Positions 43,661 to 56,189 are shown, numbered from the stretch's first letter. The stretch is DNA of 60,933 nucleotides from Chara braunii (GCA_003427395.1 BFEA01000103.1:2564723-2625655); one strand, 5' to 3'. Made by a program: numbers and translations. The notes: a model not told the origin generated them from the sequence alone.

Positions 43661-46058
43661 ATGTCAAGAGGAGGGAGGGGGACACGGCCGCCTCGGAGGC
43701 CGTTGGGAGCATCAAGAGGATATGAGCGACATAGGCCTCGCCATCGAGAGAGTACTTCGGTATACGATGATAGGGACATCGAGCTATTCCTGGACAGCTT
43801 TTGGGATCATGTGAGGCGTATGGGCTGGACCGTGGCCCAGGCAATCGAGAGACTGAGGGGAGTCGGCAGATTCAAGGAGCCCGTCGCGCGGATCCGTAGA
43901 GAGGCGACGACGAGGCAAGAGGTGGAGATGAGGATGGAGGAGTTGCGACCCTCGCTGGTGGGACCAGATGGCCGGCCGATCCGCCTGGAGATTGGAAATA
44001 CGCCGGACTTCATCCCCGCATTTGAGTGGTTCATGCAGGGGCAGGGCATACCGAGAGATGATTGGATGCAGACGCTACGACTCTGGACCAGGAAGGCGGA
44101 AAGGCCGCTGGCTAGCCAAATCAGAGACATGACCCGGGACTGGGAGAGCTGCAGGGCACATCTGAGAGAGGCCTTTCGACGGCCAGAGCCCCCCCAACCC
44201 AGAGTCGAGAGGCGTCAGGAGTCAGAGGCCGAGGGACCCTGAGCCCACGGAGGAGCCACAGGAGGAGGTGCCACGAGAGGAGGTGCCACAGGAGGAGGTG
44301 CCACGGGGGGAGGTCCAGGGTACTCAACGAGAGAGAGGGTTGGGCGATGAGGGAAGACGTTCAGGGAAGGAAGTAATAGAGGTTGGAGAGGACATGCCCC
44401 CACAGACGCCAGCGGTGGGTCTGAGACTCGGGGATGCACCAGGGAGCACCCGCCAGGCAGGAGAGGAGTTGCAGGGAGAGGAGGCCCCATTACCTTCGTC
44501 AGAAAAGACTTCTTCGCCAGAAGGGAGGGCAGAAAGGAGGAGAGAGAGGGCAACTGTAAGGAGAGAAACCTTGATCCTGATTGATAGGCACCTAGCAGCT
44601 CATGCCCTGGAGCACCCAGACCTGGAAGAGCCAGCACCTGCAGAGCCGCGCCAGGAGCCGTGCCAGCCCGAGAAGGAGATGGAAGCAGAGATTCCGAAGA
44701 GGGTCGACCTCCGCACGAGGGAAAGGGCGCCAGCTGGAGAGACAACAGAGGAAAAAAGGGCGAGAAGAACCAGGAGGATAGACGAGATATAACAAGAGAG
44801 GCAGAGGTTGAAGGCAGCGGGAGAGCTTCTGGAGCAGCAGCAGGAGGGGCAGAGATCGGAGGCAGCAGGAGCACTCCCAGGTCAGCCACCCAGTGAACCA
44901 GCTAGGGCCCCGGAGATCCCAGAGATGTGGAGGGACTTCTGGGAGCAGAGAGGAGAGGAGCTTCCTTCGCCAGTCAGAGCCGGGTTTGGGGTAGCAAGAA
45001 AGGCGGAAGAGAGATTGGATCGAAAAATCAAGTTCCTGGCCAAGACAACTTTTAGCCGGCACTTGTTATTGGAGGGCGATCTGGCAGGGAAGAAGATAAA
45101 GGAAGCAAGCCATGGAGTACGCCTGGAGGCTATGGAGGTGGAAATCCAGGAACTCAGGGCATTGGTGGCCAGCCAGGCAGCTATCATCGAGAGCCTGAGG
45201 CAACAAACCCAGGGAAAGCAGAGGCAGCCAGGACAGGGATTGCCAAGACATCCATCTTCGGCAGAGCCTCGCCAGGAGCCACTTATGGGGAGGGTTATCC
45301 TGGAGCCAGAGGAGGCGATAGCATAGAGACAGGCGGAGAGAGAGGCATTCGAGTTCAGAGCTCCTACCGAGCTCGCGACACTGCCAGTGCCGGTGGCAGG
45401 CCCAGTCGTACCTTTGGCAGTAGCGGAGGAGCTGCCACCATCTAGCAGTGAGTCGGCTCAGGGCTCAGCAGAGGGATCCATGGGCGTGCTCCTTGAGGCG
45501 GTGCATACTATGCAGGAGGAGGTGAGTTTGTTTTCACCCGAGCAGAGGATAAAGGAGTCTCTTGGGAGAGAGATGGGGATTGAGGCGGAGGGTGCCATCG
45601 AGGGCAGACTCCAGAGGATGGGCACGCCTGAGTATGGACCAGACGAGATTGAGGAGCAGCCCATGGCAGCGCCAGGAGAGACACTCGAGAGGAGACCTCA
45701 GAGATTGGACACGCCTGAGTACGTCCCAGCGACAGGGGATTTGAGGAGCAGACTGGGATCTTGGGCTACTGGATCTGGGTCTGGGGGACCGGTTCCTGGG
45801 ACAGAGCAGCAGGAGGTCGTTAGTACCGCGGCTCCTCGATCAGAGCAGCAGGGGGTTGTCAGTACCTTGGCAGGATCTCCTTCATTACCACCTCCTCAGC
45901 CCAGGAAGAAGAAGTTCAAGAGGAAGGTTTATCAGTTATGTTTCTACTGCAAGAGGGACGTGCATCACGCTCTGGACTATCTCGAGTTCCTTGAGGATAG
46001 GCAGCAGGGAAGGTCTCAGAGGCAGGGGGTAAGATGTATGATAGACAAGGTAGGATAG
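43661..46058 (+). pseudogene. Second gag-like ORF in the env position, with its own zinc knuckle
   Basis: ATG at 43661, 22 bp after an acceptor-like CTCCATCGCCTGTTGTGCAG (43619-43638). The N-terminus is basic (MSRGGRGTRPPRRP). A helical region with FEWFMQGQGIPRDDWMQTLR then ESCRAHLREAF resembles the retrotransposon gag fold. Next come EEVPREEVPQEEVPRGEV repeats, a Glu/Arg-rich middle with coiled-coil potential (VEIQELRALVASQAAIIESL), two TPEY repeats, and a terminal zinc knuckle at 45939-45980: CFYC-x4-H-x4-Y, the last Cys being TAT. A frameshift at about 44200-44245; stops at 44790 (TAA) and 45324 (TAG). No signal peptide or membrane span, so it is not an envelope protein. Function unknown; a second nucleocapsid-like protein is the simplest reading. 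Confidence 0.7.
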
Positions 46059-48034
46059 TAGAGAAGTCCGCAGATGGACTTAGGGCTCAGTTATATAGGC
46101 AAAACCAGGAGGAGTTGAGGAGGTAGGGCCGGTTTGTCTATGTAAGTGGGCGAGTATCTTGTGAGGCATCAACTTAGGTTCTGTGTGATACCCTCTTACA
46201 CTTAGAGGACCTTTTTGATGATTGCTACTAGTCTAGATCAGAACTCTAGTGTTCCTACTGAGTTAGGGTCTTGAGGATCATGGTGATTTAGATGAGGCAT
46301 GTACATATTTAGGTGGCCTACGCCCTGGCCTTTGAGACACAGATCTGATATGTATTCTAGGGGTTGTTGTCAGTGCGGGTTTGGTGTGGCTTGAGTTGAG
46401 TGAGTTATGATTTGGAAACTTTTTTTTTTTTTTTTTTTCTGTGTGAGACATTTTATTTCCCTGAGTGTATATTATGATGGGGTTTCTTTCAGGGACCATT
46501 TTTATATGTGACGATCACTTGTCTCTCTCACATGTGTGGATTGTACTCTGATGTATGATGAGTTTGTGTGGACAATGTGTGAAAAACATCTTATGTGTCA
46601 TGGGTACTGAGAATATGATTGTAAGCAAAACTGTCTACTCCTCGGTATACTTCTGCGGCCTGCCCACGGACAGCTGATAAGGCAGAGTATAAGGGGAGGA
46701 AGTGCAGCCCGTCTGTGAAAGGTTGTGAGGATTTTGAAGATTTATGAGCCCTGGAGACTCAGAATGTTTACCATGTTGATTATTGATTGCTTAAGTTGTA
46801 ATGAGGACCCATAAGATGGTCTCTCAGTGATATTTCGTTTTATGATGGGACCCCCTTGGATTTTGGAGAGAGGGGATGTTTTGTTCTATGATGAGAGCCC
46901 CTTGATTTTGGAAAAAGGGGATGGTTTACTATTGGAAGACTCACCCTCGGAGGTGAGTAAACTGATTTATGGCATGGCAAGTTGTCTGATGGGTGATAAA
47001 GTCTGACGAAAAGGGGCCATTTTTCGCTTGGAATGTTTGAGAAAGTCGCAATGAGTGTAGGGCGAGAGATGTCTTAGGATGGGTGACTGCTGACTCTGAT
47101 CAAGTCAGGGGTCACGGCCTGGTGGACCTCGCGGTGATTTTGTTTGTGAGCGTGCGAAGAATGTCATGCCTATTGTGGAAGGGCTGATGCCTTCAGACCC
47201 CTACGTATTGTGCAGTGGGCCCGTGATTTTGTTTTGCGACGCTCCGTCTAACCACTTGTGCTAGTTCTGGGACATATTGAAGAAATGCCAAGCTAACGAA
47301 AAATAAGTTAGTACCTCTAGGGCGTAACCCCATTGGATGGCTGCTAGCCGGCGCAACCTGGCTGCGGGACCGCGAGGGTAAGAGTTTAAGGGGGGGTGCC
47401 CGCCCCAGTGAAATTACTCAGCGGGATAGTGATGGCTGAGAATTTTTGGGAGAACCCTGATTGAATGCTTATCAGGAGAAAACCTATCGTTGCGTAACCA
47501 ACGAGGGTACTGCCGTTAAATAACAATGCGGTGGGCTGTGGTTCTGGTCCGATCAGCCAGGCTATGGTGAACCAAGGTGGAGACCTAACTTTTTTGTACT
47601 AGACTGCAGAAAGAGCTGAGCGAATATTAAGTATACATATATACTTATGAGTATTTGATTGCGAGAGATTTTTGAGAAGGAAGGCGAGAGTGCCTTCGAA
47701 GGTCTCGATGAAGGCCCACGTCCCTAGTTTTTGCCAGGACTAGGGGCACCCAACGAGAAGCCGAAGGTTGTCTAGGACAGGGGAGAGGACGATTGGGAAG
47801 ATCTTTGGAACTTATGCTGTCAGCGTCCTAATTTCTGGGCGGTGAGAGGCCCGGGTTAGATACCTGGCAGCGTATAGTTGTGGAGGCATGGTTTGATGGA
47901 GACCTCTACCCTGTGTTTGTCGGCTAATCGGATTGGCTCATTTTTTTTTTCGTCAGCATTTGGAGTGTGGATGGGTTTATAGCTTTCTGATTTGGCGAAG
48001 CGACGGGGACGTCGCTTAATATGGTCCGGTAAGT
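46059..48034 (+). other. Non-coding 3' interior of the LTR element
   Basis: No ORF is recognised. A poly(T) run lies at 46420-46438. A polypurine AAGGGGAGGAAG occurs at about 46691-46702, 1.3 kb before the 3' LTR. A GATTTTGGA-AGGGGATG doublet is at 46855-46925. A hairpin AAGCGACG/CGTCGCTT lies just before the LTR (about 47997-48017). A normal polypurine tract directly next to the LTR is missing. Confidence 0.6.
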
Positions 48035-50329
48035 TGTCGGTGCGAATACCCTTACAAGGGTATCCGCCCTAGTTTTTGCAAGCCACAAAAAATAGTTGGT
48101 TCAAAGTTTAAGTACACCGCGCTAGGTGCGGCTGCGTTTGTAATTTACGTCGACTGGATGGCTGAATAGAGTAAAGGGTGCGTGGGCGCGTAGGTTCAAG
48201 GCGCACGTGATTCATCCCCTGATGTTGATTACGAAACTGGCGCGGGCGCCGGTCTGTTTATTTTTATTTCTTTTACTCCTAAGTTTTATTTTTCGTTACT
48301 CTTGATTAGGCTAGGATCTAGGGGACGTTTTCTTCCGATGGCTACGTTTGACCGAGTCGAGCGCGAGTGCGGAGAATGGTCCCGGCGACGATATGGACAG
48401 CGATGGTGCGACCATGTGCGGTAAATGGGGTGACGTAGGCTGGCGCGGGGGCGGCCGCGGCACGGTTTGGGTAGGTCGGCACGGACTTTCGGTGACCGTG
48501 CGCGTAGGCGCAGGCTGAGGAGTGGCGCAGGGCGCTTTCCCGGCCCTGAACGACCGCGTCATACCACTTTATATGGAGTTTCGGGTGTAGTTGTTACAAG
48601 CTTGGGCTTAGCCCTATAGGTTACGACACTAGATTATTACTGCGGAGGTTCTGGGATCGAGACCGGCGGGCGACGGCGCAGCAGCGGCGCGGCGCCGTGG
48701 GGGAAACTGAGGGGATTGAGGGCCCGATGGGGCTATCTCCCCTTGGTTTTGCTAACAGGAGCGGTAACAGGACGGTCCGCGGGACAGGCGGGGCTTTAGC
48801 CGTCCCCGCACCCCGCTTAGGGTTTTTTATTAATAATGTTCTATTTTGTCTTTGTTTTTTTTTATTTTCCTTTCTTTTTATTTATTTACTATTCGCGGCC
48901 CTGTCCTAGGTTGGGATGCGGTGCCGCGGCAGAGGGCTATCGGAGTGTTGGATGCTGTCGTGAAAGGCCGGGGGTGAACCCGGACGCCAGTGAGGCCGGA
49001 TGCGCTATTAACAGGGCGGGGGTTAGAAGGGCCGAACGGCCTTTGGTACCGCCACGGGGCACTACCCCGGCCCGGTCCTTCGGGTCATCTGTTAAACTTG
49101 GAAAGGTACAACAAAGATTAGTATGGCCAGGGTATAAGGGAAGATACGTATATATCGCGGGGGGGGGGCCGGCAACCGAGCGCTTTTTGCACGCTGGCAC
49201 TCGGCTGTCTGTCGAACCGGGCAGTGAGGGATGCCGATCGGTCTGTCACGGAGCTTCTCGTACCGAGCGCCGTCGGAGACAAGGTTGGTTAGGAAGTGGG
49301 GGGCTCGGAAAGTGGCAGGACTTGAAGAGAGAAGAAGGGTGCACCTGGGCGCGAACTCATGCCAGATACACCCCGAAGAGAAGGGGCCGACGGGATAGTG
49401 GTAGGCACAAAGGTATGGCGGAGCTGGCTGTGCAGTGACCGGGCAACAGCCAACGACGGGGCAGGGCAGTGTTAGTAGGAAGAGAAGTGGGTGAATCGGG
49501 ACGGTGCGCGGGGCCAGGTACATGAGGGGTGAGCGAGAGAGATGGCGGAGGAAGGAGCTGGGCGCGGCCAAAAACACATGGCGCCCTCGATCCTGAATGG
49601 AATCGAGGGGGAGAAGAGGTGATCCCGGGGTTTTGACCCCGGGCGAACCTAACGGTAGCATTAGTTTAGAGGGTGGGTTAGAGGAGTTAGAGTTAGTAAG
49701 GAAAAGGCTCGCGTGGAGCTATGGCGGGAAGGAAGAAATCGCAGTTCTTGCCCGATCCTTGAAGGAATCGGGCGATCCAAGATATGNGACCGAGGCTTTG
49801 GGGTGGGCGACCTCAAATAGGAGGTCAGAATTAGTGTTAGTGGAGTAAGATGAGAATCAGTGGAGGAAGGGGGNTGCGCAAATAGTGACGGGACGAAGGA
49901 GATGGTGGACAACGAGGGTGGGAGAGGTTTTTCTCGACCGATTCATAACGAAATCGGCTCGGGAAAGATGGTAAATAAGGGTTGTGTGATAAGGCGAGGT
50001 GGATGACGGGGTTAGAATTAGTAGNAAGTGAATAGGATCGAAGTTAGTAGAGAGAATGCTTGAGCTGTGTATAGCGGGGAAGAGCAAACAGAAGGTAGCT
50101 GAACCTGGGCGCGGTTAATGTCCAGGTGCATTCGACAAAAGGCAGAGGGAATAATATAGGGGAGAGGCGGAATGAATCCGACCACGTTCTAGCGGGAGAT
50201 TCATTCGATTTTTTTTATTTTATGTTTTTTCAGTTACTTCTGCGAAAGGGGGATGCTGCAGATAGGGAGCGAGGTTGGAAACTTACATGTTGACCCCTGC
50301 GTCGCTCCACTGTTTGGCTGAAGCCTGCG

Positions 50330-50402
<73 letters not shown>

Positions 50403-53400
50403 CACCAACGGAGGGAGCAGTGCACGGCCAACCGGGTGAGTGTGGGCTTACCTGCGGGGGGGCATGCCGTGCTTACGGGCCCTCCGCCGTCAGCCTTGGC
50501 CTTCGTTGCTGCATCGCCTGCCTAGGTTGTTGTTGCCGCTGCGCCCCCTGGCTTATCAGAAATTGACCAGCAACTGTGACCGGTGGTCTGTGGACTGTGG
50601 GCCGTGAGCTACAGAACTGCAGAACTGCGGGACTGCGGACTGCGGACTACTACTGCTGCAGGACTGTTGCTGTGTGCCACGGCGCTCGCCTGCTGGACTG
50701 TGGCTGCTAATTGCTGGCCACCACAGTGTGTTGTTGTTGTTGTAAACTGTGGCGGTTACTGCTGGCCACCGCATTGCGCTGACTATTGCTGTGGACTGCG
50801 AACTGCGGATTGCCACTATTGTGGCAAGGCATTGCTGTTGCGTCTAGGGGCTACGTATGAACCACANCGACATCTAAGGACCGATGCACGTTGTTGAATG
50901 GTCGCGATCTGGTAAGACTTGGGGAGGTAATCGGTTTGGAGCTAGAAGAGAGGTATTGCGGCGAACCGAAGAGTCGACAGAGGTTATACTTCAGCGGTTC
51001 GACTGCGATCTTGATCAAGCTGTTACTTGTTGGCTGCCATTGCGGGGCCCTCAGGCGAATTGAGATATCAAGGCCCTCTCCTGCGAGGCTGAGAGTACCT
51101 CTCTTGGATCTGAGAGACCCAATACTTCTCCATCTGCCCTTCTCACTCTAAAGTCTAGTCCTGTGGTTCAGAGAGGAAGGCGGCAGGCGGGATTGCAACC
51201 CGTAGGTCCGCGTCAAGACTCTGTGGGGAGTCCACCCACCGATTGCAGGAGCTCTGCCGGAACCTAGGCGAGGTTCTGGAGGCAGGGAATCATCAGGTAT
51301 ACCATCTCCATCTGTACAACCTACTACTACCCATGTTTGTCTATCTCTCGGTAGTATGATTGCGGTATGCATGTGTTGTCCCTATGGTTTTTGCTTTCTC
51401 TTCAGGACCTAATCAGATTGAATGGAAGGAACGTGTGAGAGTGAAGCCTAAGTTTCTCTTTTGTTTTGACTGAAATGAGACTGAGGAATGAACTGGGGGA
51501 AGGTGGGAGGAAGGTAGTTTTGCATGCGTTTGGAAGGGTCAACCAAAGCCTGAGCATTGTTTCTACTGTGAATGGCTCAGGGCTATGTTTATTTAGCTGT
51601 TTTCTGAAGGACCAGGCATTGTTTCTACTGTGAATGGCCTGATTGCTATGTTTATTTAGTTGTTTTCTGGAGGACCACGCATTGTTTCTACTGTGAATGA
51701 CTTGTTTACTCTAGTTAACTCTGAGGGTTTGCCTGATTCAAGGGGGTTTAATTTTTGTTTATTCCGAGGGAGGATTTTTGGTCTAAGGCTAAGCATTGTT
51801 TCCATGGTGAATGGTTTAGCTTGAAAACCACGCACATAAATTAAATTGAGTACAAAAGAAAGTATTTTATGTACATTTGCATGCGAACTGGCAGCTGGAC
51901 ATTGTTTCTACTGTGAATGGTCCAGCGTTAAGCCATATCATTAAGAAGAGAAAAGACAAAAATACCGAGTATAAATGGAAATAATTTGGGCAAGCTGAAG
52001 ATTATTTCTACTGTGAATGGTTCAGTCCCCTGCCCATATTTGCCTTTTTTTTTGAACACAAAGTTAGAGAAAATACTAAATCTTTGGATATTAAACAGTT
52101 CAGGGCGACTGGACATTGTTTCCATGGCGAATGACCTAGTCATCTGCCCAAAAGAAGAGAGAAGTAGTTGTGCAACCTGTTCGTGTATATCATAAAGACA
52201 AGCTGGGCATTGTTTCCATGACGAATGGTCCAGCTCTACGTCTTATGTAAGATGGGTATAAGAATTCAAGAACTTGAAGATTCATGAACTTTATATATGG
52301 AATGAACTTGGGCTGGTGAGGGTACTTACATTCGTGGTTTGGTTTGCATGTGACTGGATGGGATAACTAGTTTTGTTTGGGTTTCAATTTTATAGGTAGT
52401 TACTTTAGTTGCTCGCCACGTGCTAGAGCCATAGGAGTTAGTGTCAATTTCTGNATTTTCTGTAATAATGTTTTTTACTTAGGTCAATTCCTGCATTTTG
52501 TGATATCTTTTCTTATACTTGGCTTTGTATAAATCTTGGCAAGCTACTTTTCCTACGGGAAGCGCTGCCGAAATTTCTACAATCCAAGAAGTTAGTCAAC
52601 TTTTGACTTGTCAGAGTTCAACTTGTCCTTTCCATATATCTGGTTTAGTTAAAATATGGGAAGTCTCCTTTTCTAGAGGGAGTGCTGCCCAANTTTTNGT
52701 TAATTNAGGGAGTNAGACAAAATTGAACTTTGGGAAGCCAAAGTTGCTTTCAAAATCTGAACTTANCCTTGTATAAATTTTGGAATAACACTTTTCTAGA
52801 GGGAGTGNTGCCGAAATTTCTACAAAATTAAGGAGTTAGTTAAATTCAGTCTAAAGTTGAGCTCGAACTGTTGTTCGAGTTCATATCTGNCTGAGTATAA
52901 ATCTGGGAAGTCTCCCTTTCTAAAGGGAGTNCTGCCCAAATTTTTACTAATTNAGAGAGNTAGACAAAATTTGATTCTCCAGAGTTAGAGATTNCTTTTG
53001 NTTTTATATCTAACTTAGTATAAATCTGNGAAGTNTCCCTTTCTAAAGGGAGTGNTGCNCAAATTTCTNCTAATTCAGAGAGTTNGACANACTTTGACCT
53101 TCCGGAGTTAGAGATTATTTCTGCGTTCATATTTGAGCTTATATAAATTATGGAAAGACATTTTTCCTACGGGAAGCGCTGCCGAAATTTTCTTAGTTTA
53201 GAGGAGATAGATTATATTTTGACAGGTTGTGATTCAGGCGACCCGCCCAGAATAGANGAGANTCCGTAGTTGGTCTATCNTTAGCTTAAGCANTGGCTTA
53301 AAAGTAGACTTAAGTTTAGCTTATAGGGAGATTTTGAGTGAGGATGTATTATGGAGTTGTATTCTCCATACACTTATGATCTTAGCTTTGGGATTGGTCT

Positions 53401-55001
53401 GTCGTGTGTTACAGGTCCTTTTGATCATTTGATCCAAGTTCAGGACTAGATCCAGCTTGATCCCTTGAGGATCACTTTCTGTTATCACTGATAACAAGTC
53501 GGTTGCCGATTCGTCGGTCTACGACTCAATTTCAACTCTCCCTCCACACTCAACCTAAAAGGCTTTAGCCCTGGTGATTTCGTTGTTTTATTAAGGTTTC
53601 ACCCGGACTTTTATTAAATGGTCATTTAACAAAGGTACTGAGTATTTAATTAAGGTTGGTTGGAGAGGAGGTTTGAGGCTTGCATGGCTAAAGCGAGGGG
53701 TGTGAGTGTCGAAGGTGGTTGGGGTTGANTCCGTGTANTGTGTGGGNTGTTGATTNGGTTTGTTGATGTGATGACAGGTATGTGCTGTGAATCAGATTCT
53801 GGATTTGGTTGCCTACGATCACACATATACGTATTATTGTGAGAGACCCCAGTGAGACCGTGAGAAGTGATCGTCGCATACTTAACTCTTATATGTGTAT
53901 ACATGAGTATACTTGGGATGAATGTTTGCATAGGGTTGAAGAGTCCCCATACTAAAATCCTACTCAGAAGCTGAGGCTGAGGGGCGTAGGGGAGGCCTCT
54001 CCTTCTATTTTTGTTCTTGCTTTTTGATAATTTTTCTTAGTCGGACGTTTGGTCCTGGGCCGGGATTCGAGGTCCTTGTCTAGGACACCCCAAGCCCTAG
54101 GCTCTGCAGGCGAGGGGTTTTCCTTCGCGCAGAGCCTATTTGATTTCCCTACCGAGACACTCAGGCCGAGAGCCGGAGGTGTCGCGGCGGCTGCACGGTT
54201 ATTCCTTCAGCCGTGCAATGTCGTGAAGGGTTAGGCCCTCACGACACTTCGAGTCTGACATTTTAGTGTCATAAGCGGTACTCGGATCCACGAGGGACCG
54301 CTTGATTATGGGCACTACATAGTACGCCATCATTGCGACTGCTTGCGTACGTTTGCATTGAGAGTCGATATGAGTAGGTCATGCGTCCGCGCGGTTTTAT
54401 CCTAAGTCTCGCGCGCGACGCCTATTCGATTTCGCGTCGTAAAGTTATGGGACGGCTACCGAGGGACTATAAGCGTTGTCGCGTTGTTTGTGTCGTGTCG
54501 TTTCGTACGTGTGCGTGTGCATGTTTTATGATTTTGTGTTCGTAAAGTGGTGTGCATGTGGTGTGTGGGATGCATCCTAGTCGACCAACGACGGGCTGCG
54601 CTTGGGACTTCAGCCCCCCAAGATGTCGGTTCGCGTACGGGTCCGACAGAGACGTATTACTGCGCGTACCCCCTATGGTACATCGATCGAGAAATGCCCT
54701 CGGCTAGTCCACCTCTGTGATTGCAACTGATTAGCTTTCGTACTGTGGACTGGTAGCTTGGCGGGGATACGCCCACCGAGAAAGGTGACAGCTCCCGTAA
54801 GGTGTAGGTAAGTCGTGCCTCGCGTAGGCCCTATCCTGTCATAGGGGCTCGCGAGAGGTATGGCTGGCGCACTCGGCCGGAGCGGCTTAAGGAAGCTCCC
54901 TATGTATTATCTGCGACGAAGGATTTAAACCAACTCTTGCGTGACGCGGCCGGGAGGGTCCCCCGCTGCCCTGGTGAGGTGCTAGACCGATGCGCGCGAC
55001 A
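48035..55001 (+). repeat. 3' LTR (6967 bp)
   Basis: Begins TGTCGGTGCG and ends GCGCGACA, then ACGC. It matches the 5' LTR throughout, with diverged stretches at both ends (to about 49500 and from about 53150) and a middle that is identical down to shared N positions. It carries 7 bp more (an extra ACTGCGG) near 50640 and many N between 52690 and 53290. The hairpin arrays recur at 49584-50130, 51549-52235 and 52528-53200. Confidence 0.92.
49074..49149 (+). pseudogene. U6 snRNA-like segment inside the 3' LTR
   Basis: Counterpart of 30326-30400, differing at a few bases (TCATCTGTTAAACTTGGAAA, GGTACAACAAAGATTAGTAT). Confidence 0.6.
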
Positions 55002-55438
55002 ACGCCTGCCCACAGTAGGGATGCCGCAGAGCTAGAATGCTAGACCCTAAGCCGAGTCCTTCCCGTTATACGGATTTGGTTATCCACTGGTAATTCTATT
55101 CATTTGCTTATGCTTCTCGCTTATGTTTTTAACTTTCCACCTAGCGCGACCGGAATGTCGCATGAAGGGGTTCGGGGAGGTTGTGAAAATAAGTTAAAAT
55201 TTTAACTGTCGTTCGTGAGCAGAGCGAGTCTTGTTCATTTCAACAAACTCGATGTTCACGATAAGACAAGAGAAAACAATGATGTTCTTATTTATTTGGA
55301 GACTTTATTAGAAGGAGGCTACACACGATTGTGTTGTGACTTGAGTCTGAGCATAGGCTGAGAGCCTGCCGAGAAAGGCTAGTTTAAGTTATGCTATCCA
55401 CAAGGAGATTAATGCGGTTGTGGTTAACCATTGTGTAC
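55002..55438. other. Right flank of the giant element
   Basis: Starts with the ACGC target copy. No gene; probably the 3' interior of the related element whose LTR begins at 55439. Confidence 0.5.
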
Positions 55439-55540
55439 TGTGACAAATACCCTTACAATGGTATTTGTCGTGTTTTTGCAGGTCACATATGGGGTTATCT
55501 CTAGGTGCAATTGCAGTTAGATACATTAAGGAACGCACTA
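55439..55540 (+). mobile_element. Start of a second, related LTR (truncated)
   Basis: TGTGACAAATACCCTTACAA followed by TGGTATTTGTC, GTGTTTTTGCAGG and TCACA parallels the first 50 bp of the giant LTR (TGTYGGTGCGAATACCCTTA, CAAGGGTATCCGC, TTTTTGCAAG). Homology stops at or before the TIR element at 55541. Confidence 0.6.
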
Positions 55541-56189
55541 CCGTCTTCACCCAAAAATAACGTCTGGACGTTATATTCAATTTTTCCTAAATAGATTAGA
55601 TTTTCGTTTTTACTCTTTTTTTTTCCAAATACAACGCCCCTTCGAATAAAACGCTGGAGAGTTATATCCGAATAGAACGCCTGAGCGATATATTTGAATG
55701 TTTGATGGACAAATTACCTTGAAAAAACAGTATACATGCCATTGGGTTTCAAAGTGTGGGGAAGAGGGTATACATAAGTTTTGAAGAGGGTTGAATGGGT
55801 TTTATACGTCAATTTCGGCTTGTGTTTTTGTTTTTTGTTTTTATTTCTGAGTTTATAAGGAATTCTGAAGTGACCTTCAACCAAAAGTTCATCGCATTGC
55901 GATCACAGACAACATATGTTTTTTACATATTTTTTCTAGGCTACCAGAGTGACCCGAGTCCACTTGCCCGCCCGGGCCAAAAAAAAAATAAAAAAAATTG
56001 ATGTAACCCTGAAGCAAAAGTTTTTTTTTTTTTTTTTTTTTTGCGTAACATAGTTTGTTTTGTGATTTTTTGGATTCTTGTTACCATAAATTTACTAAAT
56101 ATAACGCCCGGGCGTTATAAACAGACATAACGCCTAGCGGACGTTATATTTGTACAAAACGTCTGCGCGTGATTTTCAGGTGGAGACGG
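55541..56189. mobile_element. TIR transposon related to MITE family A (649 bp, TA flanks)
   Basis: Termini CCGTCTTCACC and GGTGGAGACGG, flanked by TA at 55539-55540 and 56190-56191. The interior has several AACGCC/GGCGTTAT repeats (55639-55680, 56102-56165), a poly(T) run and no transposase. The TA target suggests Tc1/mariner-type mobilisation. Confidence 0.7.

Larger units (their letters stand above)
29287..55001 (+). mobile_element. Giant Ty3/gypsy-type LTR retrotransposon (~25.7 kb)
   Basis: Two long direct repeats with TGT..ACA termini, flanked by ACGC at 29283-29286 and 55002-55005, enclose an 11.4 kb interior. Order: PBS, gag with zinc knuckle, protease, RT, RNase H, integrase with GPY/F module, then a second gag-like ORF. 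The order RT-RH-INT places it in Ty3/gypsy (Metaviridae-type). The tRNA-Asp PBS is known from Athila-type plant elements, but the lineage was not determined. Every frame is interrupted, so this copy is not autonomous. Its size is at the upper end of what is known for plant elements such as Ogre. Confidence 0.92.

Noticed and set aside
43661-46058. Envelope protein reading for the ORF after integrase
   Set aside because: No signal peptide, no membrane span, and a zinc knuckle at the C-terminus; gag-like is the better description.
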